A DNA stretch of 14,097 bases from Candidatus Roizmanbacteria bacterium CG_4_9_14_0_2_um_filter_39_13 (GCA_002788865.1 PFSC01000102.1:1-14097); one strand, 5' to 3'. Counted from the first letter of the stretch, positions 1-7,259 are shown. A program made the numbers and translations. Notes: generated by a model not told the origin, from the letters alone.

Positions 1-531
1 ATGAAGCGCAATATCAATATCTTCGTGAATCTGACGTTCATCTTTACAAAGGGTAGGTTTAATCTTCCGCCACATAGTGCGCGTTATTGCCATATTTGGT
101 CCGATAAGTGGATACACGCCAAAAATTTTTTTAATTGCTTCTGCAAAACTCAAAAAAAGTGTATCGTTTATGGGAGGAGGTGACATATTGTAGTAGGACG
201 CTCCAAGAAGTGCGTCACATTTGTTTGTATCCATATATGTTTTAATTTGCTCAATCCACGTATACGGCACTTCAGAGTCGGCATCGGTACGAGCAATGAT
301 ATCTGAAGTGGCAAGATCAAATCCATGATTTCGTGTAGCGATAATCCCTTGTGTTTTTTCCAGAACTATTTTGACTGGATATTTTTTTGCTATTTCAACC
401 GTCTTATCTGTTGAATTGTTGTCCACAACAATGACTTCTTCAGCAGGGATAGATTGGTTTAATATACTTTGTATGCATTTTTCGATGTATTTTTCTTCAT
501 TGTAAGCGGGGAGGATTACAGATACTGTCAT
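1..531 (-). CDS. Family 2 glycosyltransferase, N-terminal part (runs off window edge)
   Basis: The minus strand from 531 to the window edge is open for 177 codons and starts MTVSVILPAYNEE, the classic GT2 opening. The GT-A nucleotide-sugar fold follows: VIVVDNNSTDKT at about residues 38-49, TRNHG near 75, and the DxD-type metal/nucleotide site TDADS at about 90-94. Enzymes of this family move a sugar from a nucleotide or lipid carrier to an acceptor at the inner face of the membrane, for cell-wall polysaccharide, glycolipid or glycoprotein synthesis; the acceptor cannot be read here. The upstream ATG at 536 is followed at once by an in-frame stop, so 531 is the start. A TACAAT box lies 5 bases before it. 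The C-terminus, including any membrane segments, lies outside the window. The next gene on this strand encodes a DUF2298 membrane protein, which suggests an envelope-glycan neighbourhood, though a terminator separates the two. The family call is secure; the substrate is unknown. Confidence 0.9.
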   Translation of the reverse strand, partial: MTVSVILPAYNEEKYIEKCIQSILNQSIPAEEVIVVDNNSTDKTVEIAKKYPVKIVLEKTQGIIATRNHGFDLATSDIIARTDADSEVPYTWIEQIKTYMDTNKCDALLGASYYNMSPPPINDTLFLSFAEAIKKIFGVYPLIGPNMAITRTMWRKIKPTLCKDERQIHEDIDIALH

Positions 532-536
532 GTCAT

Positions 537-542
537 ATTGTA
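537..542 (-). promoter_or_regulatory. -10 box of the glycosyltransferase gene
   Basis: On the minus strand TACAAT (5 of 6 matches to TATAAT) ends 5 bases before the ATG at 531. Transcription would therefore begin at or next to the start codon. No convincing -35 box or Shine-Dalgarno sequence is visible. Two direct copies of TCTAGAA (551-557 and 564-570), each containing a palindromic TCTAGA, lie across the -35 zone and could be an operator. Confidence 0.5.
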
Positions 543-572
543 ACAAATGATCTAGAATAAACGTCTAGAAGC

Positions 573-607
573 TGTGTATAAGATAGATATCCACATAATG
601 TGTATAT
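573..607. other. DnaA-box-like cluster and 21-bp imperfect palindrome
   Basis: Three 9-mers close to the DnaA-box consensus TTATNCACA lie within 35 bases: TTATACACA (minus strand, 573-581, exact), ATATCCACA (plus, 587-595, one mismatch) and ATATACACA (minus, 599-607, one mismatch). The second and third form a near-perfect palindrome (587-607) centred on CACATAATGTG. The following 80 bases are very A+T rich. This could be part of a replication origin, as the rpmH-yidC-jag cluster about 5 kb away is an origin neighbour in many bacteria. It could equally be an operator for a dimeric regulator. No dnaA gene is in the window. Confidence 0.3.
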
Positions 608-692
608 TTGCAATTACATTGTTATGAAAGGATATAATGAGGATTATTTACTATAAGTTAATGAAATAATCAAGTACATTTTACTATAGGGC

Positions 693-722
693 TTGACTCG
701 ATGTAATATCTTGGATTACGAT
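693..722 (+). promoter_or_regulatory. Promoter of the small transcription unit
   Basis: TTGACT (693-698, 5 of 6 to the -35 consensus) is followed after 18 bases by TACGAT (717-722). The ATG at 729 begins 6 bases after this -10 box, the same geometry seen at several other genes in the window. The -10 match is only 4 of 6, so the support comes mainly from the combined spacing. Confidence 0.4.
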
Positions 723-728
723 GGGACT

Positions 729-872
729 ATGAACTATAAAGAAGGGATTTTTCCAGCAAAGATTGTTTCTGACTTTACAATAAAGGAGGATCTCAAGCAG
801 TTTACAAAAAAAGAATTTGTTCGATTATTTCAGAAGAAAATGAAGTTGTCGATTCAAATGTATCAGCTGTAA
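729..872 (+). CDS. Possible 47-residue small protein or remnant
   Basis: This 47-codon ORF starts MNYKEGIFPAKIVSDF and is lysine-rich. It has no family I recognise, no signal peptide and no membrane segment. Its support is its setting: a TTGACT/TACGAT promoter with the ATG 6 bases after the -10 box, and a strong hairpin terminator 23 bases after the stop, so it looks like a self-contained transcript. A second reading frame stays open from within its last third to 925 and repeats the motif FTKKE already present in the first frame, so the gene may be a frameshifted remnant of a longer one. A regulatory RNA is the other possibility. Coding status is uncertain. Confidence 0.35.
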   Translation: MNYKEGIFPAKIVSDFTIKEDLKQFTKKEFVRLFQKKMKLSIQMYQL

Positions 873-894
873 ATACGCAGAAAGTATTTACCAA

Positions 895-957
895 AAAAGA
901 AAGAGCATCACTACCGCTCGTATAAAGGGGACGACGTGTAGTAATGCTCTTTCTTTT
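895..957. terminator. Bidirectional intrinsic terminator between convergent units
   Basis: A 20-base left arm (895-914) pairs with a right arm (938-957) with one mismatch around a 23-base loop; the core is GAAAGAGCATCACTAC against GTAGTAATGCTCTTTC. On the minus strand the stem is followed by a run of six T residues, and on the plus strand by TTTTGTTTT. It therefore fits as terminator for both the minus-strand DUF2298 gene and the plus-strand small unit. Confidence 0.8.
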
Positions 958-1026
958 GTTTTGAAATACCTTCCAAAACAATCACTAATACGATATCATA
1001 TCTCTCAATTCTTGTCAAATATCATT

Positions 1027-3354
1027 TTAATAAACTTTATACAGAGCCCCAAACCCATTTGTTGACTCAAAGAGTTTGTATCCAATTTGTGAGAATTTTT
1101 CTTCATTGAGCTTTTGGTATTTTTCTCTTTCAAGTCCTGATACTACCACATACTCAATGTGATATTTGTCGATGAGTTGTTGAGTTTGCGTGATATCCTC
1201 AGATTGATATAGAGCCTCAATGTCTGGAATACGTTTCCCAACCACGTCTGATGACCCCCTCCATAGCCACTGATGTACCCACCACCCAGCCACGGTAGGA
1301 TTACCTGTGAAAGCTGATATGCGATCGTAGTCGGTGTAGGAGTCGCCCTGCGCTTCAAGAATGACGTGCTGTCCCACGATAGACGTATTTATGAAGTTGA
1401 TGATCTCAAGGTCATCAAGATACTGTGTCTTCATCCACGTCATACCATCAAGGTTTTGATTTTTGGTGTATGTCTCCTTGTCATACAACCCAGGATAGTA
1501 CGCAGGAAACGCAAGAAATGGATACAGAGAAATAAGAAAAAATGCCAAGACAAACACTGGAATTAAAATATACTTCTTTATTGACTGCCATCTCACGATC
1601 TGATAGATCGCAATGGTCGATGCGACACCCATCATCATGAAAGCTTGATATCCGAGCTTGAACATGGTGTTTGCCCGGAAATGTCCAGGATAGATGTCTT
1701 TGGCGTATACAAATTCTGGAATGATAAGAAGAAATGTACAGTATCCAAAAATCAAAATAAGCATCCAATCGATAGAAGAAAGGGAATATCGAGCCCGTTT
1801 TCTCATAGCCAGATATGAAGCAAAAAGTAGTCCGCTGATCCAGAAAAATCCCCACAAGACTCCCATCATCCATAGTTCTGAAAGTTGGCAATTTCCTTTT
1901 TCAAAAAGAAACGGACCAAATTTTTCAATTTCTACAAGAAAATCTGGACTACAGTTTACGCCAATTGCTGTTGCAAACGGCTCAAAATGTGCCGAAAATG
2001 GAAACGAGAAAATGAGAAAAGACGCGAGTAAGGTCGCTGTTTGAATAGCAAACTTCCATGAAAATTTGTACACAAAAAACAACACAAAAAGCATAAAGAG
2101 AAGGTATATAGGCCCATCAAAGGCATTGGTCATATAATTTATAGCGATGATAAAACCTATCATCATGACCCAAATACGATCTTTGAATGGCACGATGAGC
2201 GATGCGTTTTTGTGAAATGGAAGAAATCTGAGAAGTCTTCCAATGGTTTGTTTTGAGAGATTTTCAATCCATTTTATGAGCGTGTGCTGATGAGACGTTT
2301 TTTGCCCCGAACGAGTATTGAGAACAAATAGCACAATGAGTGCTAAGGTTATGAGCACGAACGGGATATCAAAAACATGTCCATGAAGATCTGCGACAAC
2401 ATAGGAATATGCAGGAAATTCATGGATGGTGAACGGAATAAATCTAGTTGCGTTCGGATACCAATATGCTGAGTTCTGGACCATGCTTTCATATACCCCG
2501 CCACCAGATGACGTCATTGTGGCTTGGATCTCAGCAATCGACTGAAATTTATCCCAGAATGGCTCTGGACTTTCATTTGGGTAACCTGTTGTAAATGTAT
2601 ATATTGTATGAAGATTCCCAGCAAAGTTTACGATAAATGCTCCCAGTAGTCCGACTGCAACAGTAGGTATGAGAGAAATCTTCTCGATTTTTTGCTTCAT
2701 GTTTTGAAGCATGTGTGTAATTGAGCTTGTTAACGAAAAGGTGAGCGTCATTCCCTGGGCAAAGATTGTGGCAAGAATAAGATTGTATCCTATAAACGGG
2801 TTAACTCCGCTCAGCTTGATAAGGAGTGCTCCAGTGAGATGCCCAAAATAATAGTAGTTTATTGGATATCCTCCAGGGCTTGCAGGGTCTGCAGAAAGCC
2901 ACATGTCAAGAGGAGGAAAGTAGGTTGACTTGAGAATTGACTCCATAAATCCAAAGTCCATAAATTTCTCAAGCCCGTGAATAGATGGTTCCTGTGCGCG
3001 AATGATCGCAAGAAAGAGAAGGCTTACAATAAAAAGAGCTTCTTCAAATAAAATCAGCAGGTACTGCTTTGATGATAGTTTTTTGAGAGATTGAATTTCC
3101 TGTTTAAAAAACTTCAGTACAAAAACCGCAAAAATTAACAATATTAAAAAAAGTGATTCTTTCGTGAAAGGTAAGATCTTCATCAAACCGAGAAGGTACA
3201 TGATATAGCTCACGCCGATAATAGCTGCTGTTTTTGCAAATGGATACCCTTTATCAGGAAACCTTCTAAAAATTCGCGCAATGATCGGAAAAAAAAGCAT
3301 TCCAAGAAATAGAAGGTACACATACCATCCAGCAATTGTTGAAAGCCATGTCAT
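1027..3354 (-). CDS. DUF2298 / Chlor_Arch_YYY polytopic membrane protein
   Basis: A protein of about 775 residues with many hydrophobic segments, four of them in the first 120 residues. It carries the signature of the DUF2298 (TIGR03662) family: KFMDFGFMESILKSTYFPPLDMW followed by GYPINYYYFGHL (about residues 164-175), the conserved tyrosine triplet that names the family. A second conserved stretch, EFPAYSYVVADLHGHVFDIP, and a soluble C-terminal domain follow. The family is known from Chloroflexi, archaea and CPR genomes. It is thought to be GT-C-like, acting at the membrane on lipid-linked sugars, but no member's reaction is firmly known to me. I chose the ATG at 3354; a TTG at 3363 in the same frame is possible but would sit 2 bases after the -10 box. 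It is transcribed divergently from valS, ends before the terminator at 895-957, and lies upstream of the GT2 gene on the same strand. Confidence 0.85.
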   Translation of the reverse strand: MTWLSTIAGWYVYLLFLGMLFFPIIARIFRRFPDKGYPFAKTAAIIGVSYIMYLLGLMKILPFTKESLFLILLIFAVFVLKFFKQEIQSLKKLSSKQYLLILFEEALFIVSLLFLAIIRAQEPSIHGLEKFMDFGFMESILKSTYFPPLDMWLSADPASPGGYPINYYYFGHLTGALLIKLSGVNPFIGYNLILATIFAQGMTLTFSLTSSITHMLQNMKQKIEKISLIPTVAVGLLGAFIVNFAGNLHTIYTFTTGYPNESPEPFWDKFQSIAEIQATMTSSGGGVYESMVQNSAYWYPNATRFIPFTIHEFPAYSYVVADLHGHVFDIPFVLITLALIVLFVLNTRSGQKTSHQHTLIKWIENLSKQTIGRLLRFLPFHKNASLIVPFKDRIWVMMIGFIIAINYMTNAFDGPIYLLFMLFVLFFVYKFSWKFAIQTATLLASFLIFSFPFSAHFEPFATAIGVNCSPDFLVEIEKFGPFLFEKGNCQLSELWMMGVLWGFFWISGLLFASYLAMRKRARYSLSSIDWMLILIFGYCTFLLIIPEFVYAKDIYPGHFRANTMFKLGYQAFMMMGVASTIAIYQIVRWQSIKKYILIPVFVLAFFLISLYPFLAFPAYYPGLYDKETYTKNQNLDGMTWMKTQYLDDLEIINFINTSIVGQHVILEAQGDSYTDYDRISAFTGNPTVAGWWVHQWLWRGSSDVVGKRIPDIEALYQSEDITQTQQLIDKYHIEYVVVSGLEREKYQKLNEEKFSQIGYKLFESTNGFGALYKVY

Positions 3355-3362
3355 ATTGACCA

Positions 3363-3368
3363 AAGATA
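3363..3368 (-). promoter_or_regulatory. -10 box of the DUF2298 gene
   Basis: On the minus strand TATCTT ends 8 bases before the ATG at 3354. A TTGATT sequence lies about 17 bases further upstream and may be the -35 box. The leader would be at most one or two bases. The match is moderate. Confidence 0.35.
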
Positions 3369-3379
3369 CTATGTTTATA

Positions 3380-3408
3380 TTGCAAAATCAACCCATTTTT
3401 GATACAGT
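3380..3408 (+). promoter_or_regulatory. Promoter of valS
   Basis: TTGCAA (3380-3385), a 17-base spacer and TACAGT (3403-3408) form a plausible sigma-70-type promoter. The start would be near 3415, giving a leader of about 20 bases before the ATG at 3434. Unlike most starts in this window, valS would then not be leaderless, yet no Shine-Dalgarno sequence is obvious. Confidence 0.4.
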
Positions 3409-3433
3409 ACTAGTCAGTCGTCAGATTCAAGAT

Positions 3434-5602
3434 ATGGACAAAAAATACAACTTCAAGAACTTTGAAGAAAACATATATTCGTTTTGGGAAAAAGAAGGGT
3501 ACTTCAAAGCAAAGGTTAATTCTTCAAAAGATCCATTTTGTATCATTCTTCCCCCACCAAACGCAAATGCCGACCTTCACCTCGGTCATGCGATGTATAC
3601 CTATGAAGATGTCATGATTCGTTATCACAAACTTCTTGGGTACGAGACACTTTGGCTTGCAGGAGCAGATCATGCAGGTATTGAAACGCAATTTGTATAT
3701 GAAAAACATTTAAAAAAACAGGGAAAAAGCAGATTTGATTTTGATAGAAAAACGTTGTTTTCGGATATTTGGAAGTTCGTTATGCAGAACCGTAACACGA
3801 TGGAAAATCAACTTCGCAAACTTGGGTTTGCGCTTGATTGGTCAAAAAAAAAGTTCACAATGGACGAGGACATAGTCTCAATTGTGTATAAGACATTCAA
3901 GCACATGTTTGATGATGGGATGGTTTATAGGGCCAATCGTCTTGTAAATTATTGTACTTCGTGTGGTACTTCGTTTTCAGATCTTGAAGTTGCAGACAGA
4001 GAGCATACAGGAAAACTCTATTACATTACCTATTCTGTGAAAGAAGGTGGTTCGGTCACAATTGCAACGACTCGTCCAGAAACATATTTGGGGGATGTAG
4101 CGGTGATGGTTCATCCTGGTGATGCGCGATACAAAAGCTTAGTAGGAAAAACTGTCCTACTTCCAATCACCAATCGGGAAATTCCAATTATTGCCGATGA
4201 ATATGTCGATCCAAAATTCGGCACGGGAGCTGTGAAAGTGACGCCAAATCATGACTTTAATGACTTTGAGATCGGGAAAAAACACGGTTTGTCTCACCCA
4301 CCAATCATTGGGTTTGATGGCCATATGAAAGATACTGGGCTTGAAGATATCGACGGAGTGTATGTTGTCAAGGCAAGAAAGCTGATAGTCGCCAAACTTG
4401 AAGAGCAAGGATTTCTCGAAAAAATCACTCCACACGAGATGGTTCTCCACACGTGTTATCGATGCGGTACGACATTGGAACCACTTCCAAAAGAGCAGTG
4501 GTTTATTGACGTCGGTCCGCTGAAAGAAAAAGCAATAGAGCAAGTCAAGAATGATGAGATTCATGTTCATCCAAAGCGATTCAAAAAGCAGCTCATTCAG
4601 ATTCTCGAAAATTTCATCGACTGGAATGTTTCGCGACAGATTGTGTGGGGGATTCAAATTCCGGCGTACAAATGTCAAAAGAAGAACGAATGGTTTATTT
4701 CTGTGGAAAAACCGAAGAAATGTCAGATATGTGGAAATTGTGCCTTTGTCCAAGATGAAGATACCTTTGATACCTGGTTTTCTAGCGCTCAATGGCCCTT
4801 TGCTACTTTAATGGCAAATTGTGATTGTGATGGGTCAGATGGTTTCTTTGATTATTTTTATCCAACGACGGTCATGGAAACGGGATATGACATTTTGCGC
4901 GCATGGGTATCTCGGATGATCATGGTAGGTTATTTTGAAACGAAAGATATTCCATTTCAACACATATTTTTGCATGGGATGGTGCGTGATCAAAAAGGTC
5001 AAAAGATGAGTAAAAGCAAAGGAAATGTGATCAATCCGCTCGATATGATTCAAACGTATGGCGCCGATGCGTTACGGGCTGCGCTCATTTTTGGTACAAA
5101 AGAAGGGGGAGATGTAGTCCTATCTGAAGATAAGATCGTCGCAATGCGCAATTTTTGTAATAAAGTATGGAATATTGGAAGGTTTATCGAAATGAGTAAA
5201 ACCAATGTTGTCATTCCCGCGAAAGCGGGAATCCAGAGTGGATCCGTCCCCATGAAAATGGGGATCGGGGTCGAGGATGACATAAGTGAAACATTGAAAC
5301 AGTTACAAAAAGAGTTTGGAACTGTTCAAAAACAATACCATCTTCATTTTAAAAAATTTGAATTTGCGAAGGCTTTCGACCTTATGTATGATTTTCTTTG
5401 GCATAGATATGCGGACTATTATATTGAGCAGTTGAAAGAATGCATGCAAAATGGTAATATTGATGCTTCCCAATACATGGTGAAGGTGTATTACTCTTGC
5501 CTTCAGATGCTTCATCCATATATTCCATTCGTTACAGAGGTTATTTGGAAGTCGTTTCACGGTGAAGATTCATCGATCATGGATTCAAGATTTGAAACAT
5601 AA
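3434..5602 (+). CDS. valS: Valyl-tRNA synthetase carrying a palindromic-repeat insertion
   Basis: A class I aminoacyl-tRNA synthetase of 722 residues that charges tRNA-Val. Visible in order: opening MDKKYNFKNFEENIYSFWEK; HIGH-type motif HLGH at 49-52; LAGADHAGIETQ at 75-86; zinc-type cysteines CTSCG near 174; the CP1 editing domain with TTRPETYLGD at 212-221 that hydrolyses mischarged Thr-tRNA; cysteine pairs near 341 and 430; DTWFSSAQWPF near 446; and KMSKSKGN at 524-531. Residues about 592-617 (VVIPAKAGIQSG and onward) come from a palindromic repeat inserted in frame in the linker between the catalytic core and the anticodon-binding domain. The protein stops soon after EVIWKSF and lacks the C-terminal coiled-coil arm that binds tRNA in many bacterial ValS proteins. 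I placed the start at 3434 because the 51 upstream codons overlap the divergent gene and promoter and lack homology-like sequence. Confidence 0.95.
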   Translation: MDKKYNFKNFEENIYSFWEKEGYFKAKVNSSKDPFCIILPPPNANADLHLGHAMYTYEDVMIRYHKLLGYETLWLAGADHAGIETQFVYEKHLKKQGKSRFDFDRKTLFSDIWKFVMQNRNTMENQLRKLGFALDWSKKKFTMDEDIVSIVYKTFKHMFDDGMVYRANRLVNYCTSCGTSFSDLEVADREHTGKLYYITYSVKEGGSVTIATTRPETYLGDVAVMVHPGDARYKSLVGKTVLLPITNREIPIIADEYVDPKFGTGAVKVTPNHDFNDFEIGKKHGLSHPPIIGFDGHMKDTGLEDIDGVYVVKARKLIVAKLEEQGFLEKITPHEMVLHTCYRCGTTLEPLPKEQWFIDVGPLKEKAIEQVKNDEIHVHPKRFKKQLIQILENFIDWNVSRQIVWGIQIPAYKCQKKNEWFISVEKPKKCQICGNCAFVQDEDTFDTWFSSAQWPFATLMANCDCDGSDGFFDYFYPTTVMETGYDILRAWVSRMIMVGYFETKDIPFQHIFLHGMVRDQKGQKMSKSKGNVINPLDMIQTYGADALRAALIFGTKEGGDVVLSEDKIVAMRNFCNKVWNIGRFIEMSKTNVVIPAKAGIQSGSVPMKMGIGVEDDISETLKQLQKEFGTVQKQYHLHFKKFEFAKAFDLMYDFLWHRYADYYIEQLKECMQNGNIDASQYMVKVYYSCLQMLHPYIPFVTEVIWKSFHGEDSSIMDSRFET
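5209..5282 (+). repeat. Palindromic repeat (VIPAKAGIQ family) inserted inside valS
   Basis: A 74-base element bounded by TGTCAT (5209-5214) and ATGACA (5277-5282). It contains two perfect hairpins with identical GAAA loops: ATTCCCGC-GAAA-GCGGGAAT (5213-5232) and TCCCCAT-GAAA-ATGGGGA (5247-5264). The first half matches the reverse complement of the element at 7202-7259 almost base for base through TGGATCC. It has no stop in the valS frame and adds about 26 residues. The family resembles REP/MITE-type palindromes in several bacterial groups; coding insertion is reminiscent of the Rickettsia palindromic elements. Confidence 0.85.
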
Positions 5603-5615
5603 ATATACGACATTT

Positions 5616-5638
5616 ACTATTTAATAGTTCGTTATAAT
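5616..5638 (+). promoter_or_regulatory. Promoter of rpmH with perfect TATAAT and small palindrome
   Basis: A perfect TATAAT (5633-5638) ends 5 bases before the rpmH ATG at 5644, placing the likely start of transcription on the first base of the codon. The palindrome ACTAT-TTA-ATAGT (5616-5628) lies in the -35/spacer region and no good -35 box is present, so an activator or repressor site is possible. Confidence 0.6.
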
Positions 5639-5643
5639 ACAAT

Positions 5644-5781
5644 ATGCCAAAACGCACATTCCAGCCAAAAGTATTGAAAAGAAAGAGAAAGATCGGATTT
5701 CTCGCACGAATGAAAACCGCAGATGGGCGCGCAACGATAAATAGAAGACGGAGAAAAGGAAGAAAAGACCTTGCAAAGTGA
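5644..5781 (+). CDS. rpmH: Large ribosomal subunit protein bL34
   Basis: A 45-residue, strongly basic protein beginning MPKRTFQPKVLKRKRKIGF and continuing with RMKTADGRATINRRRRKGRK. This matches bL34 over its whole length, including the KRTFQP opening and the RRRxKGRKxL ending. It is part of the 50S subunit. It opens the widespread rpmH-yidC-jag cluster, but rnpA, usually between rpmH and yidC, is missing: the rpmH stop TGA overlaps the possible GTG start of yidC. It probably has its own leaderless promoter. Confidence 0.97.
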   Translation: MPKRTFQPKVLKRKRKIGFLARMKTADGRATINRRRRKGRKDLAK

Positions 5782-6632
5782 TTATTTTCTATTCTTATAT
5801 GCTTCAGACCATCGGGACAACATTTCACACAATTTTTGTTATTCCTATTATCAATGTCCTTGTCATGTTGTACGACGTATTGACAAGCGTAGGAATCCCA
5901 GGTGCGTTGGGATTTGCAATTATCACCATCACTGTGGCGATACGATTTCTCATGCACCCTCTATTTCAGAAGCAGATGAAGACTGCACAAGTCATGAAGG
6001 ATCTCAAACCCCAGCTTGATGCACTTCAAAAAAAATACAAAAAAGATCCAAAAAAACTTCAAGCAGAGCAACTCAAGCTATATCAGGAGGCGGGGATCAA
6101 TCCTGCATCAGGGTGTCTTTTTGCAATAATCCAAATGCCGATTATTTTTGGATTATATCAAGCTCTCAATCAATTTTTTAACACAAATGGATATAGTGCC
6201 AAAATCCAAGAGATCAATAAGCAGCTATACTTCCCAAACTTTCAGATTGAAAACTTGAACACACTGTTTATTGGTTTTGATCTGGCAAAATCTCCAGCTC
6301 AAGCAGGATTATGGTTTTATTATTTGATTCCGGTTTTAACCGCAGGTCTTCAATTCTGGCAGTCAAAAGTCACGATGACCGCAAATCCAATGACTGATTT
6401 ATCAGCCATCAAAGATGACAAAGAAAATAAAGAAAAGGATAAAGATGGTAAAAAAGAAGGATCTACTTCTGAAGAGTTTCAGAAGGCAATGAATACCCAA
6501 ATGAAGTATTTTTTCCCGATCATGATAGGATATTTTTCGTACACGCTTCCGATAGGGCTTTCAATATATTGGAATGCGTTTTCACTTTTTAGTATAATCC
6601 AACATTACATCACTCAAAAAAACAAAAAATAA
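5778..6632 (+). CDS. yidC: Membrane protein insertase YidC/Oxa1 family
   Basis: A 284-residue protein that inserts and folds proteins in the cytoplasmic membrane, alone or with SecYEG. Hydrophobic segments lie at about 17-37 and 42-60, then near 112-128, 176-192 and 244-276. The groove arginine is in ITITVAIRFLMHPL (R56). A charged hairpin rich in lysine and glutamine (about 64-105) follows, then GINPASGCLFAIIQMPIIFGLYQAL, the family hallmark. A Lys/Glu/Asp-rich loop (about 213-235) is unusually long. The length and absence of a large periplasmic domain match the Gram-positive/CPR type. The GTG at 5778 overlaps the rpmH stop (GTGA), suggesting translational coupling; the ATG at 5799 is an equally possible start and gives 277 residues. 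Confidence 0.93.
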   Translation: MIIFYSYMLQTIGTTFHTIFVIPIINVLVMLYDVLTSVGIPGALGFAIITITVAIRFLMHPLFQKQMKTAQVMKDLKPQLDALQKKYKKDPKKLQAEQLKLYQEAGINPASGCLFAIIQMPIIFGLYQALNQFFNTNGYSAKIQEINKQLYFPNFQIENLNTLFIGFDLAKSPAQAGLWFYYLIPVLTAGLQFWQSKVTMTANPMTDLSAIKDDKENKEKDKDGKKEGSTSEEFQKAMNTQMKYFFPIMIGYFSYTLPIGLSIYWNAFSLFSIIQHYITQKNKK

Positions 6633-6656
6633 TATTATTATTTTCAAAAATTCAGT

Positions 6657-7172
6657 ATGGACAAAGTAGAAACAATCAAAAACTTAACTCAAGAACTTCT
6701 AGACAAGATGGTTGACAATGTCACAATCGAAGTCCAGGAAGAAGAGGGTATGTATCACGTGAATATAAATACGGAAGAAGATGCCCCGACCGTCATCGGA
6801 CGACATGGAGAAACTATTCGTGCAATCCAAAAGATCTTGGAAGTCATGCTCTACAAAGCAACACAAGAAAGAGTAAGTGTCCTTATCAATGTGAATGACT
6901 ATCGTGAAAAACAAGTCGAACGACTTCAATACATCGCAGATCAGTCGGTTGAAAAAGTCCAAGAACGAAACACTGCTTCATATCTTCGAGGTTTCTCATC
7001 GTATGAACGCCGAATCATGCACGAATACGTGGGTAAAAAGTATCCAGAGCTCACTAGCTACTCTGTTGGAGAAGGTCGTGATCGTAGACTTGTGATTGAT
7101 CTAAAAAAAGAAGGTGAAGACCAGCATTCAGAAGTTGAGCGCTCCGAGGAACCGGAGCAGAGTGAGGATTAG
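6657..7172 (+). CDS. jag: KH-R3H RNA-binding protein Jag/KhpB, short form
   Basis: A 171-residue cytoplasmic RNA-binding protein. The KH domain spans about 20-85 with the GxxG loop in VIGRHGETIRAIQ. The R3H domain spans about 90-150 with the RxxxH signature in SYERRIMHEYV and the ending SYSVGEGRDRRLVIDL. The N-terminal Jag domain of Firmicutes homologues is absent, and the protein ends in an acidic tail rich in Glu and Ser. In other bacteria KhpB works with KhpA on RNA and cell-envelope or division control. It follows yidC after 24 A+T-rich bases and is probably co-transcribed with it; no Shine-Dalgarno sequence is seen. Confidence 0.9.
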   Translation: MDKVETIKNLTQELLDKMVDNVTIEVQEEEGMYHVNINTEEDAPTVIGRHGETIRAIQKILEVMLYKATQERVSVLINVNDYREKQVERLQYIADQSVEKVQERNTASYLRGFSSYERRIMHEYVGKKYPELTSYSVGEGRDRRLVIDLKKEGEDQHSEVERSEEPEQSED

Positions 7173-7201
7173 ATTTGTTATTAGTAATCATAAGACTTCT
7201 T

Positions 7202-7259
7202 TGTCATCCCCGACTTGATTGGGGATCCAGTGTGGATTCCCGCCTTCGCGGGAATGACA
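7202..7259 (-). repeat. Intergenic copy of the palindromic repeat
   Basis: A 58-base element bounded by TGTCAT (7202-7207) and ATGACA (7254-7259). It holds two hairpins: an 8-bp stem ATTCCCGC/GCGGGAAT (7236-7255) and a 6-bp stem ATCCCC/GGGGAT (7206-7226). Its reverse complement matches the first half of the copy in valS. It lies 29 bases after jag and could also act as a transcription barrier there. Confidence 0.85.

Noticed and set aside
3281..3433. 51-codon N-terminal extension of valS
   Set aside because: It overlaps the divergent DUF2298 coding sequence and both promoters; the family's usual N-terminus starts at MDKKYNFKNF (3434).
4157..4792. 211-codon open frame on the minus strand inside valS
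   Set aside because: It lies wholly antisense to a conserved, motif-rich synthetase gene and its translation shows no domain; it is a shadow of the coding strand.
5779..5781. Reassigned UGA codon (code 25 or 4)
   Set aside because: TGA ends rpmH exactly at the normal length and also ends the RHH gene at its overlap with the PIN start; TGG serves tryptophan and no conserved gene needs an in-frame TGA.
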